Of a DNA stretch of 64,000 nt, positions 53,077-62,638 are shown in pieces; the stretch's first letter is position 1; every line of letters starts with the position of its first letter. The stretch is from Mesorhizobium sp. SOD10. GTDB taxonomy: Bacteria; Pseudomonadota; Alphaproteobacteria; Rhizobiales; Rhizobiaceae. Both the position numbers and the translations under genes were made by a program. The notes below the pieces were generated by a model. It was given only the letters and a program-made list of their open reading frames with translations, was not told where the DNA came from and ran no database searches. Where the stretch lies: positions 62,001 to 126,000 of the forward strand of contig CCNA01000003.1 of the NCBI GenBank assembly GCA_000824805.1. Reading direction: 5' to 3'.

Positions 53077-53355
53077 ATGATAGACAACAAACCCTTTGAA
53101 AAACCGGTGGTGGTCGAGCTCGGCCATGTCGGCAAATATCGCCAGATCCGAAGCATCCGCGAGGCCGCCGAGTGCCTGATGACCGTTTGGCCGCTCAATC
53201 GCGGCGAGCGCCATCGTGATGCTCTCGACATTTGCCTCAAAGCGCTGGAAGGTTATCGTTCGACAGCGGACGCGCGTCGCGCCCTCGTCGAGGCGGCCAG
53301 GGAATCGGAAGTGCTGGTCCCCGAAGACAGGCTGCCCGACGGAAAGCTGCATTGA
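53077..53355 (+). CDS. DUF982 family protein
   Basis: 92 aa, a small protein family common in rhizobia and often in multiple copies. Pattern: FEKPVVVELGHVGKYRQIRSIREAAECLM, then RGERHRDALDICLKALEGYRS and ALVEAARESEVLV. Function unknown. The start ATG at 53077 is preferred over an upstream TTG. Downstream is a DUF2188 gene at 25 bp, so they may be cotranscribed. Confidence 0.85.
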   Translation: MIDNKPFEKPVVVELGHVGKYRQIRSIREAAECLMTVWPLNRGERHRDALDICLKALEGYRSTADARRALVEAARESEVLVPEDRLPDGKLH

Positions 53356-53380
53356 GCAGACTTCTTAACTGGAGGATTCC

Positions 53381-53620
53381 ATGGCGAAGCTGACTTACAA
53401 GATCGTCGAGCATGATGGCGGCTGGGCCTATAAGGTCGGATCGACATTCTCTGAAACTTTCCGCACGCACCAGGAAGCGCTGCGCGCCGCCGAAATCGCC
53501 TCGGCCGAGCAACAGGTCGCCGGCACGACCGACGGCATCCAGTATGAGGATGCCGAAGGAAACTGGCACGACGAACTGGCCGACGGCCGCGACCGCCCGC
53601 AGACCGAAGTATCGGACTAA
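53381..53620 (+). CDS. DUF2188 family protein
   Basis: 79 aa. Small domain LTYKIVEHDGGWAYKVGSTFSETFRTHQEALRAAEIASAEQQ, matching the W-x-V/K, S-x-x-F-x-T-x-x-E-A pattern of DUF2188. Function unknown, cytosolic. A GGAGG Shine-Dalgarno lies just upstream. Followed by repeat copy 2. Confidence 0.82.
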   Translation: MAKLTYKIVEHDGGWAYKVGSTFSETFRTHQEALRAAEIASAEQQVAGTTDGIQYEDAEGNWHDELADGRDRPQTEVSD

Positions 53621-53695
53621 GGCATTCCAGAACATGAGTGGTCAGGCTCGGCCCCTTCGCCGCAGCCTTCCGTCCGGAACTGCGTGAGAACAAAG
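53621..53695. repeat. Palindromic intergenic repeat, copy 2
   Basis: CATTCCAGAACATGAG, inner hairpin GGCTCGGCCC / CGCCGCAGCC (53645-53667), then TTCCGTCCGGAACTGCGTGA. Colinear with copy 1. Confidence 0.75.
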
Positions 53696-53699
53696 ATTA

Positions 53700-53734
53700 G
53701 GCGTTTCGCCGTTTCCGTGAAACGGTGAAACGCC
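53700..53734. repeat. 16-bp-stem hairpin repeat
   Basis: GGCGTTTCGCCGTTTC / GAAACGGTGAAACGCC with one mismatch and a 3-nt loop. The right half recurs at 60375-60391. It lies between two convergent genes, so can also act as a terminator. Confidence 0.7.
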
Positions 53735-53811
53735 CTGCACTAAAAACTGGGGCGCCTTCGCGAACGGCAAAGCCCAAGGCTTTCATGCCGGCCGCCGGCG
53801 ATTGTGCGGCG

Positions 53812-54084
53812 CTATTTGCCGCAGTAGTTGTCGTTGACGTTCTGCTGTGAGTTGGCATCCGGACCAGGCGTGGTGTCCGCACATGGCCCGATAGCACCGG
53901 TATTGCCGTAGGTGGTCAGTCCGGAGCCTCCATTGATGCTGCCTGTGGTATAGGGGTCTACCTGGACGCTCGCCGCGGGACGATGGTCGCGGTGCCACCA
54001 CCACCAGTCATCGGATGACTGCGCCATGGCCGCGCCACCCATGGCCAGCACCAGCGCCGAAGCTGCGATAAGTCTTGTAAGCAT
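53812..54084 (-). CDS. Small exported hypothetical protein
   Basis: 90 aa. Signal peptide 1-22 (MLTRLIAASALVLAMGGAAMAQ). The mature part begins SSDDWWWWHRDHRPAAS, a striking four-Trp/His cluster, then TGSINGGSGLTTYGNTGAI, GPCADTTPG and NVNDNYCGK with two Cys. GGAG precedes the ATG. Periplasmic or surface; function unknown. Confidence 0.75.
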   Translation of the reverse strand: MLTRLIAASALVLAMGGAAMAQSSDDWWWWHRDHRPAASVQVDPYTTGSINGGSGLTTYGNTGAIGPCADTTPGPDANSQQNVNDNYCGK

Positions 54085-54266
54085 CGGATTTCTCCATTCT
54101 CTCGATCGCAAAAAATATGTGGGACGGAAGCCCCACAGCGATACGAACGAAACCCTGCGGCAGGGGCTAAGGTTCCACCAGAAATTGCGGGCGGGACGGA
54201 ATGTCCGACACTTTTGTGTGACGCTTCGTGAACGGCCGTGGAACGCGCGCGGGGCGCCAGCAGAAA

Positions 54267-55241
54267 TCATCTCGCATCGGCAAAAGCGCGCGCGGCAACC
54301 CGTTTTATGAAAGCGACGACCCGCTCGGGGGCCACGAATTGCGGCATGTGGCCGAGACCGTCGGCCCGTTCGAAGTCGATGCCCTTGACCTGATCCAGCA
54401 TCGGCTCGCCATGAACGGCCTCGCCGATCACCTGATCAGCGGTGCCGAACAGGATCCCTGCCGGTATCGCTATGTCGCGGTAACGCCGTTCGATTTCGCC
54501 AAGATCCCGCTCCATCGCCACGACATCGGTGGACGTGGCGAAATAGTGGGACGGACGCAACCCGAGCCATCCCCCGCCGGCGACCATGTAGTCCGCGGGA
54601 ACCGCTTGCGGCGCGAAAATGAACCTCAGCGTCGGCTGCGCGTAACGAAGGCTGAATGGTATCGCCACCGTATGGGCCAGGACGCGGCGCAGCAACGGCG
54701 ATGGAACATAGAGCAGATCAAACCGCTGACGTGTCCTCGCTTCGAGATGCGTCAGCGGCGAGAGCAGGGCAATGCCGCAAATCGCTGTCGGATGCGCGGT
54801 TGCCAGAGCAAGCGCGACGGCCCCGCCGAGCGAATGGCCGACGATCAGCGGCCGCTCCAGGCGCAGTTCCCCGATGAAGCGTTGCACGATGTCGGCCTGT
54901 TCGGGCAATCGGCCGGTGGCGCCCCTTGCCCGAACCGAATAGCCGGAGCCCGGCCGGTCGAGCGCGATCAGCCGGTAACCACGGCCGAAGCGCCCGAACA
55001 GCGTGTGGCGGAAATGGTGGAGCTGAGCGCCGAGTCCATGGACGAAGATGATCGGCCTGCCCTCGCCCTCTTCCACATAATGGATGCGGTTGCCGTCGAT
55101 CTCTATGAATTTCCCGCAAGGCGGCACCAGTTCTTCGGCCTTTGCCGCGATCCGCCAGGTCGCAAGCATCAAGGCGAGCACGGCAAGGACGACGGCGGCA
55201 AGCAAGCCGGCAAGCAGCCACAAGACAATCGATATCGGCAT
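54267..55241 (-). CDS. Membrane-anchored alpha/beta hydrolase
   Basis: 324 aa. N-terminal membrane segment (IVLWLLAGLLAAVVLAVLALML). Hydrolase motifs: IIFVHGLGAQLHHF (oxyanion), ALDRPGSGYS, nucleophile elbow VGHSLGGAVALAL, acid ILFGTADQVIG and His in ADGLGHMPQFVAPE. The anchor suggests action at the membrane or periplasm. The start at 55241 gives the membrane helix. Divergent from the cinA-like gene. Confidence 0.87.
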   Translation of the reverse strand: MPISIVLWLLAGLLAAVVLAVLALMLATWRIAAKAEELVPPCGKFIEIDGNRIHYVEEGEGRPIIFVHGLGAQLHHFRHTLFGRFGRGYRLIALDRPGSGYSVRARGATGRLPEQADIVQRFIGELRLERPLIVGHSLGGAVALALATAHPTAICGIALLSPLTHLEARTRQRFDLLYVPSPLLRRVLAHTVAIPFSLRYAQPTLRFIFAPQAVPADYMVAGGGWLGLRPSHYFATSTDVVAMERDLGEIERRYRDIAIPAGILFGTADQVIGEAVHGEPMLDQVKGIDFERADGLGHMPQFVAPERVVAFIKRVAARAFADAR

Positions 55242-55379
55242 GTTTTCACCCCGGCTGGACCGACCGCACCATATCCGCAATGGCCGCAGCCACAAGCGCG
55301 CATCCAACACATCGGGGTTTCGCATTGCGGCCGGCCGCCGGCCGCGTTATCGAAGGCGACCTTTGTGCCGGAGCCCGCC

Positions 55380-56120
55380 ATGCCTGAAATCGTCACCGCC
55401 GCCATGCTCGTCATCGGCGACGAGATCCTCTCCGGCCGCACCAAGGACAAGAACATCGGCCACCTCGCCGACATCATGACGGCGATCGGCATCGATCTGA
55501 AGGAAGTGCGCATCGTCCCCGACGAGGAGGACGAGATCGTTGCGGCGGTGAATGCCGTGCGCGCCCGTTATACCTACGTCTTCACTACAGGCGGCATCGG
55601 CCCCACGCATGACGATATCACCGCCGACTCGATCGCCAAGGCCTTCGGTGTGCCTTGCGAATACGATGCAAAAGCCTACGCCCTGCTCGAAGCGAGCTAT
55701 GCCGGGCGAGGCATCGAATTCACCGAAGCGCGCAAGCGTATGGCGCGCATGCCGCGCGGCGCCGACCATATCGACAATCCCGTCTCCGTCGCGCCGGGCT
55801 TCCGCATCGGCAATGTCCACGTCATGGCCGGCGTGCCGTCGATCTTTCAGGCCATGCTCGACAATGTCGTGCCGACGCTCAAGGCCGGCACGAAGATGCT
55901 GTCGGCCACGGTGCATTGTCCCGTCGGCGAGGGCTTGATCGGCGGGCCGCTGGCCGAGATCCAGAAGGCGCATCCCGACACGATCATCGGCTCCTACCCC
56001 AAATATGGCGACGGCAAGTTCTGGACCGAACTCGTCGTGCGAGCCCGCAGCGAGGAAGCGCTCGAGGCCGCGCGCAAGGACGTCGAGGTGATGGTGGCGG
56101 GCTTAGCCAAGGCAGGCTGA
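55380..56120 (+). CDS. CinA-type molybdopterin-binding (MoCF) protein
   Basis: 246 aa. N-terminal MoCF_biosynth domain: VTAAMLVIGDEILSGRTKDKNI, then VFTTGGIGPTHDDITADSIAKAFG (phosphate loop GGIGPTHDD), and MLSATVHCPVGEGLIGGPLAEIQKAHP. It lacks the C-terminal nicotinamide-nucleotide amidase domain of full CinA, as many alphaproteobacterial versions do. Probable NMN/ADP-ribose-related pyrophosphatase or cofactor-binding protein; the role is inferred. Confidence 0.85.
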   Translation: MPEIVTAAMLVIGDEILSGRTKDKNIGHLADIMTAIGIDLKEVRIVPDEEDEIVAAVNAVRARYTYVFTTGGIGPTHDDITADSIAKAFGVPCEYDAKAYALLEASYAGRGIEFTEARKRMARMPRGADHIDNPVSVAPGFRIGNVHVMAGVPSIFQAMLDNVVPTLKAGTKMLSATVHCPVGEGLIGGPLAEIQKAHPDTIIGSYPKYGDGKFWTELVVRARSEEALEAARKDVEVMVAGLAKAG

Positions 56121-56204
56121 CCGGCGTTCGGCTGGAACCAGTAAACGCGCTGAGGCGTTCCTTCGCTGCGCGCACGCGTAGCGCAAACAATTGAGGGACC
56201 GGTC

Positions 56205-57038
56205 ATGCGCTTCAGGACAATCGTCGCTATTTTGCAAAATGAACAGGACGCCGAGCGTGTTCTCGATTGCGCCCTACCGCTCGCCGAGAGGTTCGAGAGC
56301 CACCTCGTCGGCATCCATGCCGAGGCGCTTCCCGTGCCCTATACATCGGCCACCGGCTTCCCCGATACTGAATTCCTCCAGGTCTCGGCCGAGATGAACA
56401 AGGAACGCGCCGACAAGTTGCAGGCCTATTTCCTGAAGCGGATCGAGGAATCCGGCCTGTCCTTCGAGTGGCGGAGCCTGGAAAGCTTCTCCGGCGACAG
56501 CGCGCTGACCGGTATATCGAGCGTGCGCGCCGCCGATCTGATCATCGCCGCGCAGCGCGACGCCGGCGGCGACCCGAGCGCCGATGTCGACACGCTGGTT
56601 TACGACGCCGGCCGGCCGGTGCTGGTCGTGCCACATGCCGGGCCGCTGGTCACGACTTTCAGACGTGTGCTGCTTGCCTGGAACGGCAGCAAGGAAGCGG
56701 CTCGCGCCGCGTTCGATGCTCTGCCTTTCATTGCCGAGGCCGACAAGACGGACATTCTGGTCATCGACCCGCCGGAGTCGCTCGATGAATCTCCGGAAGC
56801 CGCCGGTGCCGAGATCGCGGCGGCGCTGTCGCGCCACGGCGCCAACGTCAGCGTCTCCGTGCAGAAATCGGGCGGCGCCTCGGTCGACGATATCATCCAG
56901 TCGCGGATAACCGAGTCCGGCGCCGATCTTCTGGTCCTCGGCGCCTACAGCCACTCCTGGTTGCGCCAGCTTCTGTTCGGCGGCGTCACCCGCACGGTGC
57001 TGCGCACGACGAATGTGGCGGCCTTCCTGTCGCGGTGA
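56205..57038 (+). CDS. Universal stress protein family (tandem UspA-like)
   Basis: 277 aa. Two UspA-like halves: residues 1-145 (RFRTIVAILQNEQDAERVLDC, VLVVPHAGP) and 150-277 (FRRVLLAWNGSKEAARAAFDAL, ILVIDPPE, ADLLVLGAYSHSWLRQLLFGGVTRTVL). The second half keeps the ATP-binding G-x2-G-x9-G/S type pattern. Stress tolerance role is inherited from the family. The preceding gap of 84 bp separates it from the cinA-like gene. Confidence 0.87.
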   Translation: MRFRTIVAILQNEQDAERVLDCALPLAERFESHLVGIHAEALPVPYTSATGFPDTEFLQVSAEMNKERADKLQAYFLKRIEESGLSFEWRSLESFSGDSALTGISSVRAADLIIAAQRDAGGDPSADVDTLVYDAGRPVLVVPHAGPLVTTFRRVLLAWNGSKEAARAAFDALPFIAEADKTDILVIDPPESLDESPEAAGAEIAAALSRHGANVSVSVQKSGGASVDDIIQSRITESGADLLVLGAYSHSWLRQLLFGGVTRTVLRTTNVAAFLSR

Positions 57039-57246
57039 GCGCGGGTTTCGCAACCGCAAGCGGTTTCGACGTCACGACCTGCGTCAAGCTGAAGCGTGTC
57101 GCTTCAATTCGTCTCAGCGCGACGCGCTTGGGTTCCACAGCCCTCGCCGGCCCTTCCCCTTGCCAAGCCCGGCGCTTTCCGGCTAATTCCGCCTGCATTC
57201 CAGTGTTTCTGCGCGCCGACGGCGCGCCTTGCGGAGTGCGCGAACC

Positions 57247-57747
57247 ATGTCCCTTCCCGAAAAAGCTTTTCCCGTCTCGTGGGACCAGTTCCACCGCGAT
57301 GCCCGGGCGCTTTCCTGGCGGCTTTCCGGCACCAGCAAGGGACAATGGAAAGCGATCGTCTGCATCACGCGCGGCGGACTGGTGCCTGCCGCCATCATTG
57401 CGCGCGAACTCGGCATCCGCGTCATCGAGACAGTGTGCGTCGCCTCTTATCACGACTATACCAGCCAGGGTCAGCTGCAGGTCCTGAAGGAGATTTCGCC
57501 TTCGCTGCTTGCCGATGACGGCGCCGGCGTGCTCATCATCGACGACCTGACCGATACCGGCAAGACTGCGGGCATTGTGCGCGCCATGATGCCGAAGGCG
57601 CATTTCGCGACTGTCTACGCCAAGCCAAAGGGCCGCCCGCTGGTCGATACATTCGTCACCGAGGTCAGCCAGGACACCTGGATCTACTTTCCCTGGGATA
57701 TGGGCTTCACTTACCAGAAGCCGATCGCGGATGATCACGCCGGCTGA
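57247..57747 (+). CDS. gpt: Xanthine phosphoribosyltransferase
   Basis: 166 aa. Purine salvage: adds PRPP to xanthine/guanine. PRTase motifs: [19 protein letters not shown], the PRPP loop [15 protein letters not shown], and [18 protein letters not shown] followed by DTWIYFPWD as in Gpt. Length is typical. The ATG at 57247 is chosen because homology starts [18 protein letters not shown]. Confidence 0.92.
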   Translation: MSLPEKAFPVSWDQFHRDARALSWRLSGTSKGQWKAIVCITRGGLVPAAIIARELGIRVIETVCVASYHDYTSQGQLQVLKEISPSLLADDGAGVLIIDDLTDTGKTAGIVRAMMPKAHFATVYAKPKGRPLVDTFVTEVSQDTWIYFPWDMGFTYQKPIADDHAG

Positions 57748-57946
57748 ACGGCTATCATATCGTCCAAAGAATCTCACTCAAACCTGCACCGTGTAGCCGC
57801 GCCGGTAGGCCCGACTACTTTGGGAGATTGACTTTTTCTGGTTGGATTTTCCGACGGAGTGAAGTTTTTTACTTTTAAAGTCCATAATTCGCCCTAAGAT
57901 TCGTGAGGTGGCAAACGATTCTGGAGGCTTTGGGGCAGCTTCTACC

Positions 57947-58435
57947 ATGTTGACGAGGGCGACGACGCACAACCAGATGGCCGAAAGAGTCCGGCGGCTC
58001 TTCGGCGTCGCGCCTTGTCGCCTGCAGGTCGCCGCCTTGCCCTGGCGCGAGGGCGAGAACGGCGTGGAGATCATGCTGATCACCAGCCGCGACACCGGGC
58101 GCTGGGTGCTGCCCAAAGGTTGGCCGGAGGCCAGGGAACCGCTTTGCGAGGCCGCCGCCCGCGAAGCGGGCGAGGAAGCCGGCCTGCGCGGCACCGTCTC
58201 GCATCTCGAGGCCGGACGCTATTTCTATGCCAAGGTCCTCGCCTCAGGCGAGGAAGTGCCTTGCGAGGTGCTGGTCTTTCCGCTGCATGTCGACCGCGTC
58301 GCGGATCGCTGGAAAGAGAAACGCGCGCGCACCCGCAAATGGGTCGGCCCGAACGAAGCCGTCCGCATGGTCAACGAACCCGACCTTTGCCAGCTTATTG
58401 CTGACTTCTGCGCCGAGCCGCACAGGTTCGCCTGA
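57947..58435 (+). CDS. Nudix hydrolase (diphosphoinositol-polyphosphate-phosphatase-like)
   Basis: 162 aa. DIPP/NudH-like Nudix fold: RRLFGVAPCRLQVAALPWR, IMLITSRDTGRWVLPKGWPE, then the Nudix box AAAREAGEEAGLRG, and EVLVFPLHVDRVADRW and RTRKWVGPNEAVRMV. Substrate unknown; may be a diadenosine or inositol polyphosphate. Alternative starts at 57908 (GTG) and 57977 exist. Confidence 0.85.
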   Translation: MLTRATTHNQMAERVRRLFGVAPCRLQVAALPWREGENGVEIMLITSRDTGRWVLPKGWPEAREPLCEAAAREAGEEAGLRGTVSHLEAGRYFYAKVLASGEEVPCEVLVFPLHVDRVADRWKEKRARTRKWVGPNEAVRMVNEPDLCQLIADFCAEPHRFA

Positions 58436-58864
58436 TTCAAAGCAGGATTTTCCGGTCCTTTCCTTGAAATCAGCGTAAACGCAGGGGATTGGTCGAAGCC
58501 GCCCCAACCTCGTCATTCTATGGCGAAGCAAGGAGCGAAGCGACGCGGCGCAGACCATAGAATCCATCCCGTGACTTGGAAGCGCCGCCACGGTGCAGAA
58601 TTCTGCCCCGTTGCACTCCTTGGCGAAGGTAACGGCACGGATTCCAGGGGCTTCGCGACGGAGCTTCGCTCCTGCTCCGCCCTAGAACGACGACGGGGTG
58701 AGCGTTTCGGCCAATCGCCAAGGCATGCCACCTGCCAACGCAAACAGAGCCGACCGATCAAATCCCTGCGCAGTGCTACTAGAGCCATTCCAGGAAAGCG
58801 CGAACAGCCAGGTCCGGCGGCCTCGCCGTGGCCTCCCACCCGGAATCGCGTCATCGCAAGATCG
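58436..58864. other. Repeat-rich intergenic region
   Basis: 429 bp without a gene. It holds a hairpin ATTCTATGG (58515-58523) / CCATAGAAT (58555-58563) and, at its right end, repeat copy 3 (58781-58860). No other structure stands out. Confidence 0.6.
58781..58860. repeat. Palindromic intergenic repeat, copy 3
   Basis: GCCATTCCAGGAAAGCG, inner hairpin GGTCCGGCG / CGCCGTGGCC (58811-58833), then CCCACCCGGAATCGCG. Relative to copy 1, the fourth pair T-A is C-G here, a compensatory double change. Confidence 0.75.
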
Positions 58865-60031
58865 TCAGACGCGGCCGAAGTCGTCCGAACTGAGACGGGT
58901 CCAGCGGTCGCCCATCACCCCGCCGATGAAGATGTCGCCGGAGCGGACCGCTTCCGTAACCTCGGCTATGCGTGAACGCACCATCGTGCCCCCGGCATAG
59001 TGGAAGAAGACGTTCTTGTAACCGAACAGTTGAGACATGAACCTGCTTTGGGTCTGGCCGGTAATGCCCACGCAGCCCAAATCCCGCGCCGTCGCGATGA
59101 GGGCATCCAGCGTTGCGCCCCAGTGGGATCCGGACGACTGGATCTGCAGCAGGTTCGCGATGCCGCCGGTCTGGCCATAGAAGGCATAGCACCCCAGCAT
59201 CTTGCCCGTTTCGTCGTAAATCCCGCCGAAACGAAGCGGCCCATCGGCCTGCTTCTCAGCCGCCAGCGCGAGCAACCGCGGCAACTCGCCATCCCTCCAG
59301 CTCGGCCGAAGGGCATAATCGGACGCAAGGGTAGGCAGCCACTTTGCAAACTGGGCGGGATCAATCGGTTCGCGATGGATCCGCTGCGATGAGGAAGGTT
59401 GGACCGGAGGCTCGAACCTTTTTTTTGAAAGGGCGTCGAATGCTCGCGCGCAGGGATCGAGCGCCAGGCGAGGCAGTCCCGGCCATTTGCGGCGCAGCAT
59501 GGCGGCGGCCATGGCGCCCGGCCGGAAAATACAGGTCCATTCCAGACAATGCACCGGCAGGAGCTGATACTTCATCGGACGCGCGAAGGCCAAGGATGTC
59601 CGGTTGGCGGAATCGGTCAGGTAAAGGTCGAATTCGCCTTGATGCAGGGCACGCAGCAATTGCGGCCCGGCCCAACCGTGATCGATGCTGGAGTCGGTCA
59701 TGAATGGACCGATGATTGCGGCGTTCAATGCCCTTCCGTTGAGCTCATAGCGGGCTTTCAGAACGCCCATGAAGCCGCCCAATCGGCCCTGCGGATCGAT
59801 CTGGACAAGAGCCTTGCTCTCATCCCCGTCAAGGTAAAGCTCCCTCATATAGTCCGCTGTCCGCGCGATCGCGCGATCGCGCTGGCGGCGAGGATGGCGA
59901 AACTTCATCAGGAAGAGCGCGGCGACGCGCTGGAGATCCTCGGCGGCTAAAGGCCGAACCGAGCCATGGGATTCCAGCGCCGACGACCCAGCCACCTTGC
60001 CCAGACCCGCTTTTGCGGAAACAGGATTCAT
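58865..60031 (-). CDS. GNAT-family acyltransferase-like protein
   Basis: 388 aa. Two regions resemble GNAT domains: about 25-160 (VRPLAAEDLQRVAALFLMKF, GGFMGVLKARYELNGRALNAAIIGPFM) and about 225-370 (LRFGGIYDETGKMLGCYAFYG, ATARDLGCVGITGQTQSRFMSQL). Probable tandem or FemAB-like acyltransferase. Substrate unknown. An AT-rich stretch lies upstream. Confidence 0.72.
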   Translation of the reverse strand: MNPVSAKAGLGKVAGSSALESHGSVRPLAAEDLQRVAALFLMKFRHPRRQRDRAIARTADYMRELYLDGDESKALVQIDPQGRLGGFMGVLKARYELNGRALNAAIIGPFMTDSSIDHGWAGPQLLRALHQGEFDLYLTDSANRTSLAFARPMKYQLLPVHCLEWTCIFRPGAMAAAMLRRKWPGLPRLALDPCARAFDALSKKRFEPPVQPSSSQRIHREPIDPAQFAKWLPTLASDYALRPSWRDGELPRLLALAAEKQADGPLRFGGIYDETGKMLGCYAFYGQTGGIANLLQIQSSGSHWGATLDALIATARDLGCVGITGQTQSRFMSQLFGYKNVFFHYAGGTMVRSRIAEVTEAVRSGDIFIGGVMGDRWTRLSSDDFGRV

Positions 60032-60459
60032 GGTGAATGCCTATGCGAAAACGCTAAAGGCAGCCGTTCTTCCCAAGAAAATCTCCATCCGGTCGGATTC
60101 CTGTAAAAAAGTCTTCAAGGCTCTATTCTGCCACTCTCGATTTTCTTTTCTGTAAATCCCTCAAGACAATTTCTTCACTCCGTGAACATAGATCAAATCT
60201 AAAATAAAAATTCCTAAATATTATATAAATATAAAGTAATTTTGACGGTATATTGAGGCGCTCTAACCGCATAACGGGAGAGCGGTTGTAAATGCAGGGC
60301 TCGCAGGCCGATTGCCCGGACGATCCCATGCGGGCAGCACGGGGTCGGACATAAAGCCCCGCGGCCGTTTTCCTGAAACGGTGAAGCGCCCTAGGGAGAT
60401 CAATCCCGGGCCGCACTGCGGCTGACGGCGCCCGGCTGAGGCCGGGCGCCGTCCTTTCC
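60032..60459. other. AT-rich intergenic region
   Basis: 428 bp, no convincing gene. 60160-60260 is unusually AT-rich for this genome (TAAATATTATATAAATATAA), a likely promoter/nucleoid-protein binding zone for the GNAT gene. 60361-60393 shares the right half of the hairpin repeat at 53700. The reverse ORF 60123-60416 is rejected. Confidence 0.55.
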
Positions 60460-62265
60460 TCAGGCGACGAGGCTGTTGGTCAATTCGAGTGCCTGACGCT
60501 CGAACAGCCGCCGGTAGATGCCGCCGTTCAGCCGGATCAGGTCGTCATGCGAGCCTTCCTCGGCGATACGTCCGCGATCGAAGACCAGCAACCGGTCGAG
60601 CGCCCGCACCGTCGAGAGCCGGTGCGCGATCACCAGGGTCGTGCGCCCGACCATCAGCCGCTCCATCGCCTTCTGGATCAGCACTTCCGATTCCGAATCG
60701 AGGCTCGATGTCGCCTCGTCCAGGATCAGGATGCGGGCGTCGGCCAGGAAGGCGCGGGCGATCGCCACGCGCTGGCGCTCGCCGCCGGACAGTTTCACGC
60801 CGCGCTCGCCCACCAGCGTTCCATAGCCCTTGGGCAGGTTGCTGATGAAATCATGCGCGCTGGCGAGCTTGGCCGCATGCTCGATCTCGGCCTGGCTGGC
60901 GCCGGGCCGGGCATAGGCGATGTTCTCGGCCAGCGACCGGTGGAACAGGATCGGCTCCTGCTGGACGATCGCGATCTGGCTGCGCAGTGACGCCTGCTCG
61001 ACTTGCGAGATGTCCTGCCCGTCGATCAGGATCCGCCCGGCATTCACGTCATAGAGCCGCTGGATCAGCTTGACGAAGGTCGTCTTGCCCGAACCCGAAT
61101 GCCCCACTAGTCCGATGCGTTCGCCCGCCGCGATATCGACCGAAAAATCGCGGTAGAGCGGCAGAAGGTGATTGCCGTAGTGGAACGTCACCTTGTCGAA
61201 GGCGATGCGTCCATCGGTGATCCGGATCGGCCGAGCGCCGGGCCGGTCCTCGATGCCGAGCGGCTCGGACTGGAAGTCGACCAGTTCCTCCATGTCGTTG
61301 ATCGAGCGCTGCAGGTTGCGGATATGCGTGCCGATGTCGCGCAGATAGCCCTGCAGAACGAAGAACGAGGTCAGCACGAACGCGACATCGCCGGCGCTCG
61401 CCTGGCCCCAGGCCCACAGCATGAGGGCAAGACCGATAACCGCCGCCCGCATCACCAGCAGCAGCACCCCTTGCGTGGTGCCGTTGGCGGTGCCGCGCAT
61501 CCAGGTGCGGCCGGTGCGCAGGCGCCATTTGGCGACCACGCGCGCCAGCCGCGCTTCCTCGCGGGCCTCCGCGCCGAACCCCTTGACGACGGCGTTGCAG
61601 CTCACCGCGTCCGCGAGCGCGCCGCCCAGCCGCGTGTCCCAGCTGTTGGCGAGTCGCGCGGCGGGCGCGACATAGCCGAGCGACAGCATCGCCGTGACGG
61701 CGATGAACAGCACCGAGCCGGCCGCCACCACGGCTCCCATCAGCGGCCAGAACCAGCCGAGCAGCAATGTCGATCCGACCAGCATGACCACCGATGGCAG
61801 AAGCGCGATCAGGATCGTGTCGTTGAGCAGATCCAGCGCCCACATGCCGCGCGTTATCTTGCGCACCGTCGATCCGGCAAAGCTGTTAGCGTGCCAGTCC
61901 GTCGAGAAGCGCTGCACCCGATGGAAGGCATCGGCGGCGATGTCCGACATCATCTTCAGCGTCAGCTCGACGATCCATAAGAAGGCGGCGTTACGCAGCA
62001 CGACGCCTGCCAGCGCCAGCGCCATCAGGATCGAGAACGCCAGCATCGCCGCATTCCAGGCGACCTCGTCGGTTCCGGCGCCGCTGGCGACCGCATCGAC
62101 CAGGCGGCCGGAATAGAAGGGTGTCAGCACGTCGGCCAGCGTCGAGAGCAGGAATGCGCCCATGATGAGCGCAAGCCGCCGCGGCTGGCGCCGCCAGTGG
62201 CTGAACGTGAAGCCAAGCACGCTGCGAAAGGCGCTCGCGCGCAGATCGATCTTGAAACGAGCCAT
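60460..62265 (-). CDS. ABC transporter, fused permease and ATPase (exporter type)
   Basis: 601 aa. N-terminal six-helix transmembrane domain (about 15-320), C-terminal ATPase with Walker A VGHSGSGKTT, Q-loop VQQEPILFHRSLAENIAYARPG, signature LSGGERQRVAIARAF, Walker B ILILDEATSSLDSESE and switch His in IAHRLSTVRALD. Lipid, drug or peptide exporter; substrate not determinable. Start taken at ATG 62265; a TTG at 62283 is an alternative. Confidence 0.93.
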   Translation of the reverse strand: MARFKIDLRASAFRSVLGFTFSHWRRQPRRLALIMGAFLLSTLADVLTPFYSGRLVDAVASGAGTDEVAWNAAMLAFSILMALALAGVVLRNAAFLWIVELTLKMMSDIAADAFHRVQRFSTDWHANSFAGSTVRKITRGMWALDLLNDTILIALLPSVVMLVGSTLLLGWFWPLMGAVVAAGSVLFIAVTAMLSLGYVAPAARLANSWDTRLGGALADAVSCNAVVKGFGAEAREEARLARVVAKWRLRTGRTWMRGTANGTTQGVLLLVMRAAVIGLALMLWAWGQASAGDVAFVLTSFFVLQGYLRDIGTHIRNLQRSINDMEELVDFQSEPLGIEDRPGARPIRITDGRIAFDKVTFHYGNHLLPLYRDFSVDIAAGERIGLVGHSGSGKTTFVKLIQRLYDVNAGRILIDGQDISQVEQASLRSQIAIVQQEPILFHRSLAENIAYARPGASQAEIEHAAKLASAHDFISNLPKGYGTLVGERGVKLSGGERQRVAIARAFLADARILILDEATSSLDSESEVLIQKAMERLMVGRTTLVIAHRLSTVRALDRLLVFDRGRIAEEGSHDDLIRLNGGIYRRLFERQALELTNSLVA

Positions 62266-62638
62266 GATGTCATCCGGGCGCAACGAGCCCGGTCCCGGTA
62301 AAATCGAATTGGAAAACCCGCATTCCGCGCCTTGCGGCGACCCAAAAGAGCGGGAGGTTCAGTATGGTGGGCCGCCTGCCCTGAGGCGGCGACCGGCAGC
62401 GGCCGATGTCTGTTCTGCGTCCGGCCCTCCGAAAAACCTTCGGAAAGCCCGAGCAGACCTAGGCTTCGCGGCCTCGCATAACGATGTCAAATCCTGCCAT
62501 ACGGTCCTCCCGGAAGGGAATCGCGGAGAGGCCCTTATAGGGAGGCATCAGCCGATCGCCAAGCCGGCCGGTCGCCAAAACGACATCTGGTCCAAGCACT
62601 GAGACGAATTTGCAACAACGGCGGGTTGTGGCCGGGCC

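Noticed and set aside
54228..55379. N-terminal 384 codons of the frame leading to the cinA-like gene
   Set aside because: Antisense to the alpha/beta hydrolase; homology begins at 55380.
60123..60416. Reverse 97-aa ORF in the AT-rich intergenic stretch
   Set aside because: Much of it is the AT-rich segment with atypical codon use and no family resemblance.
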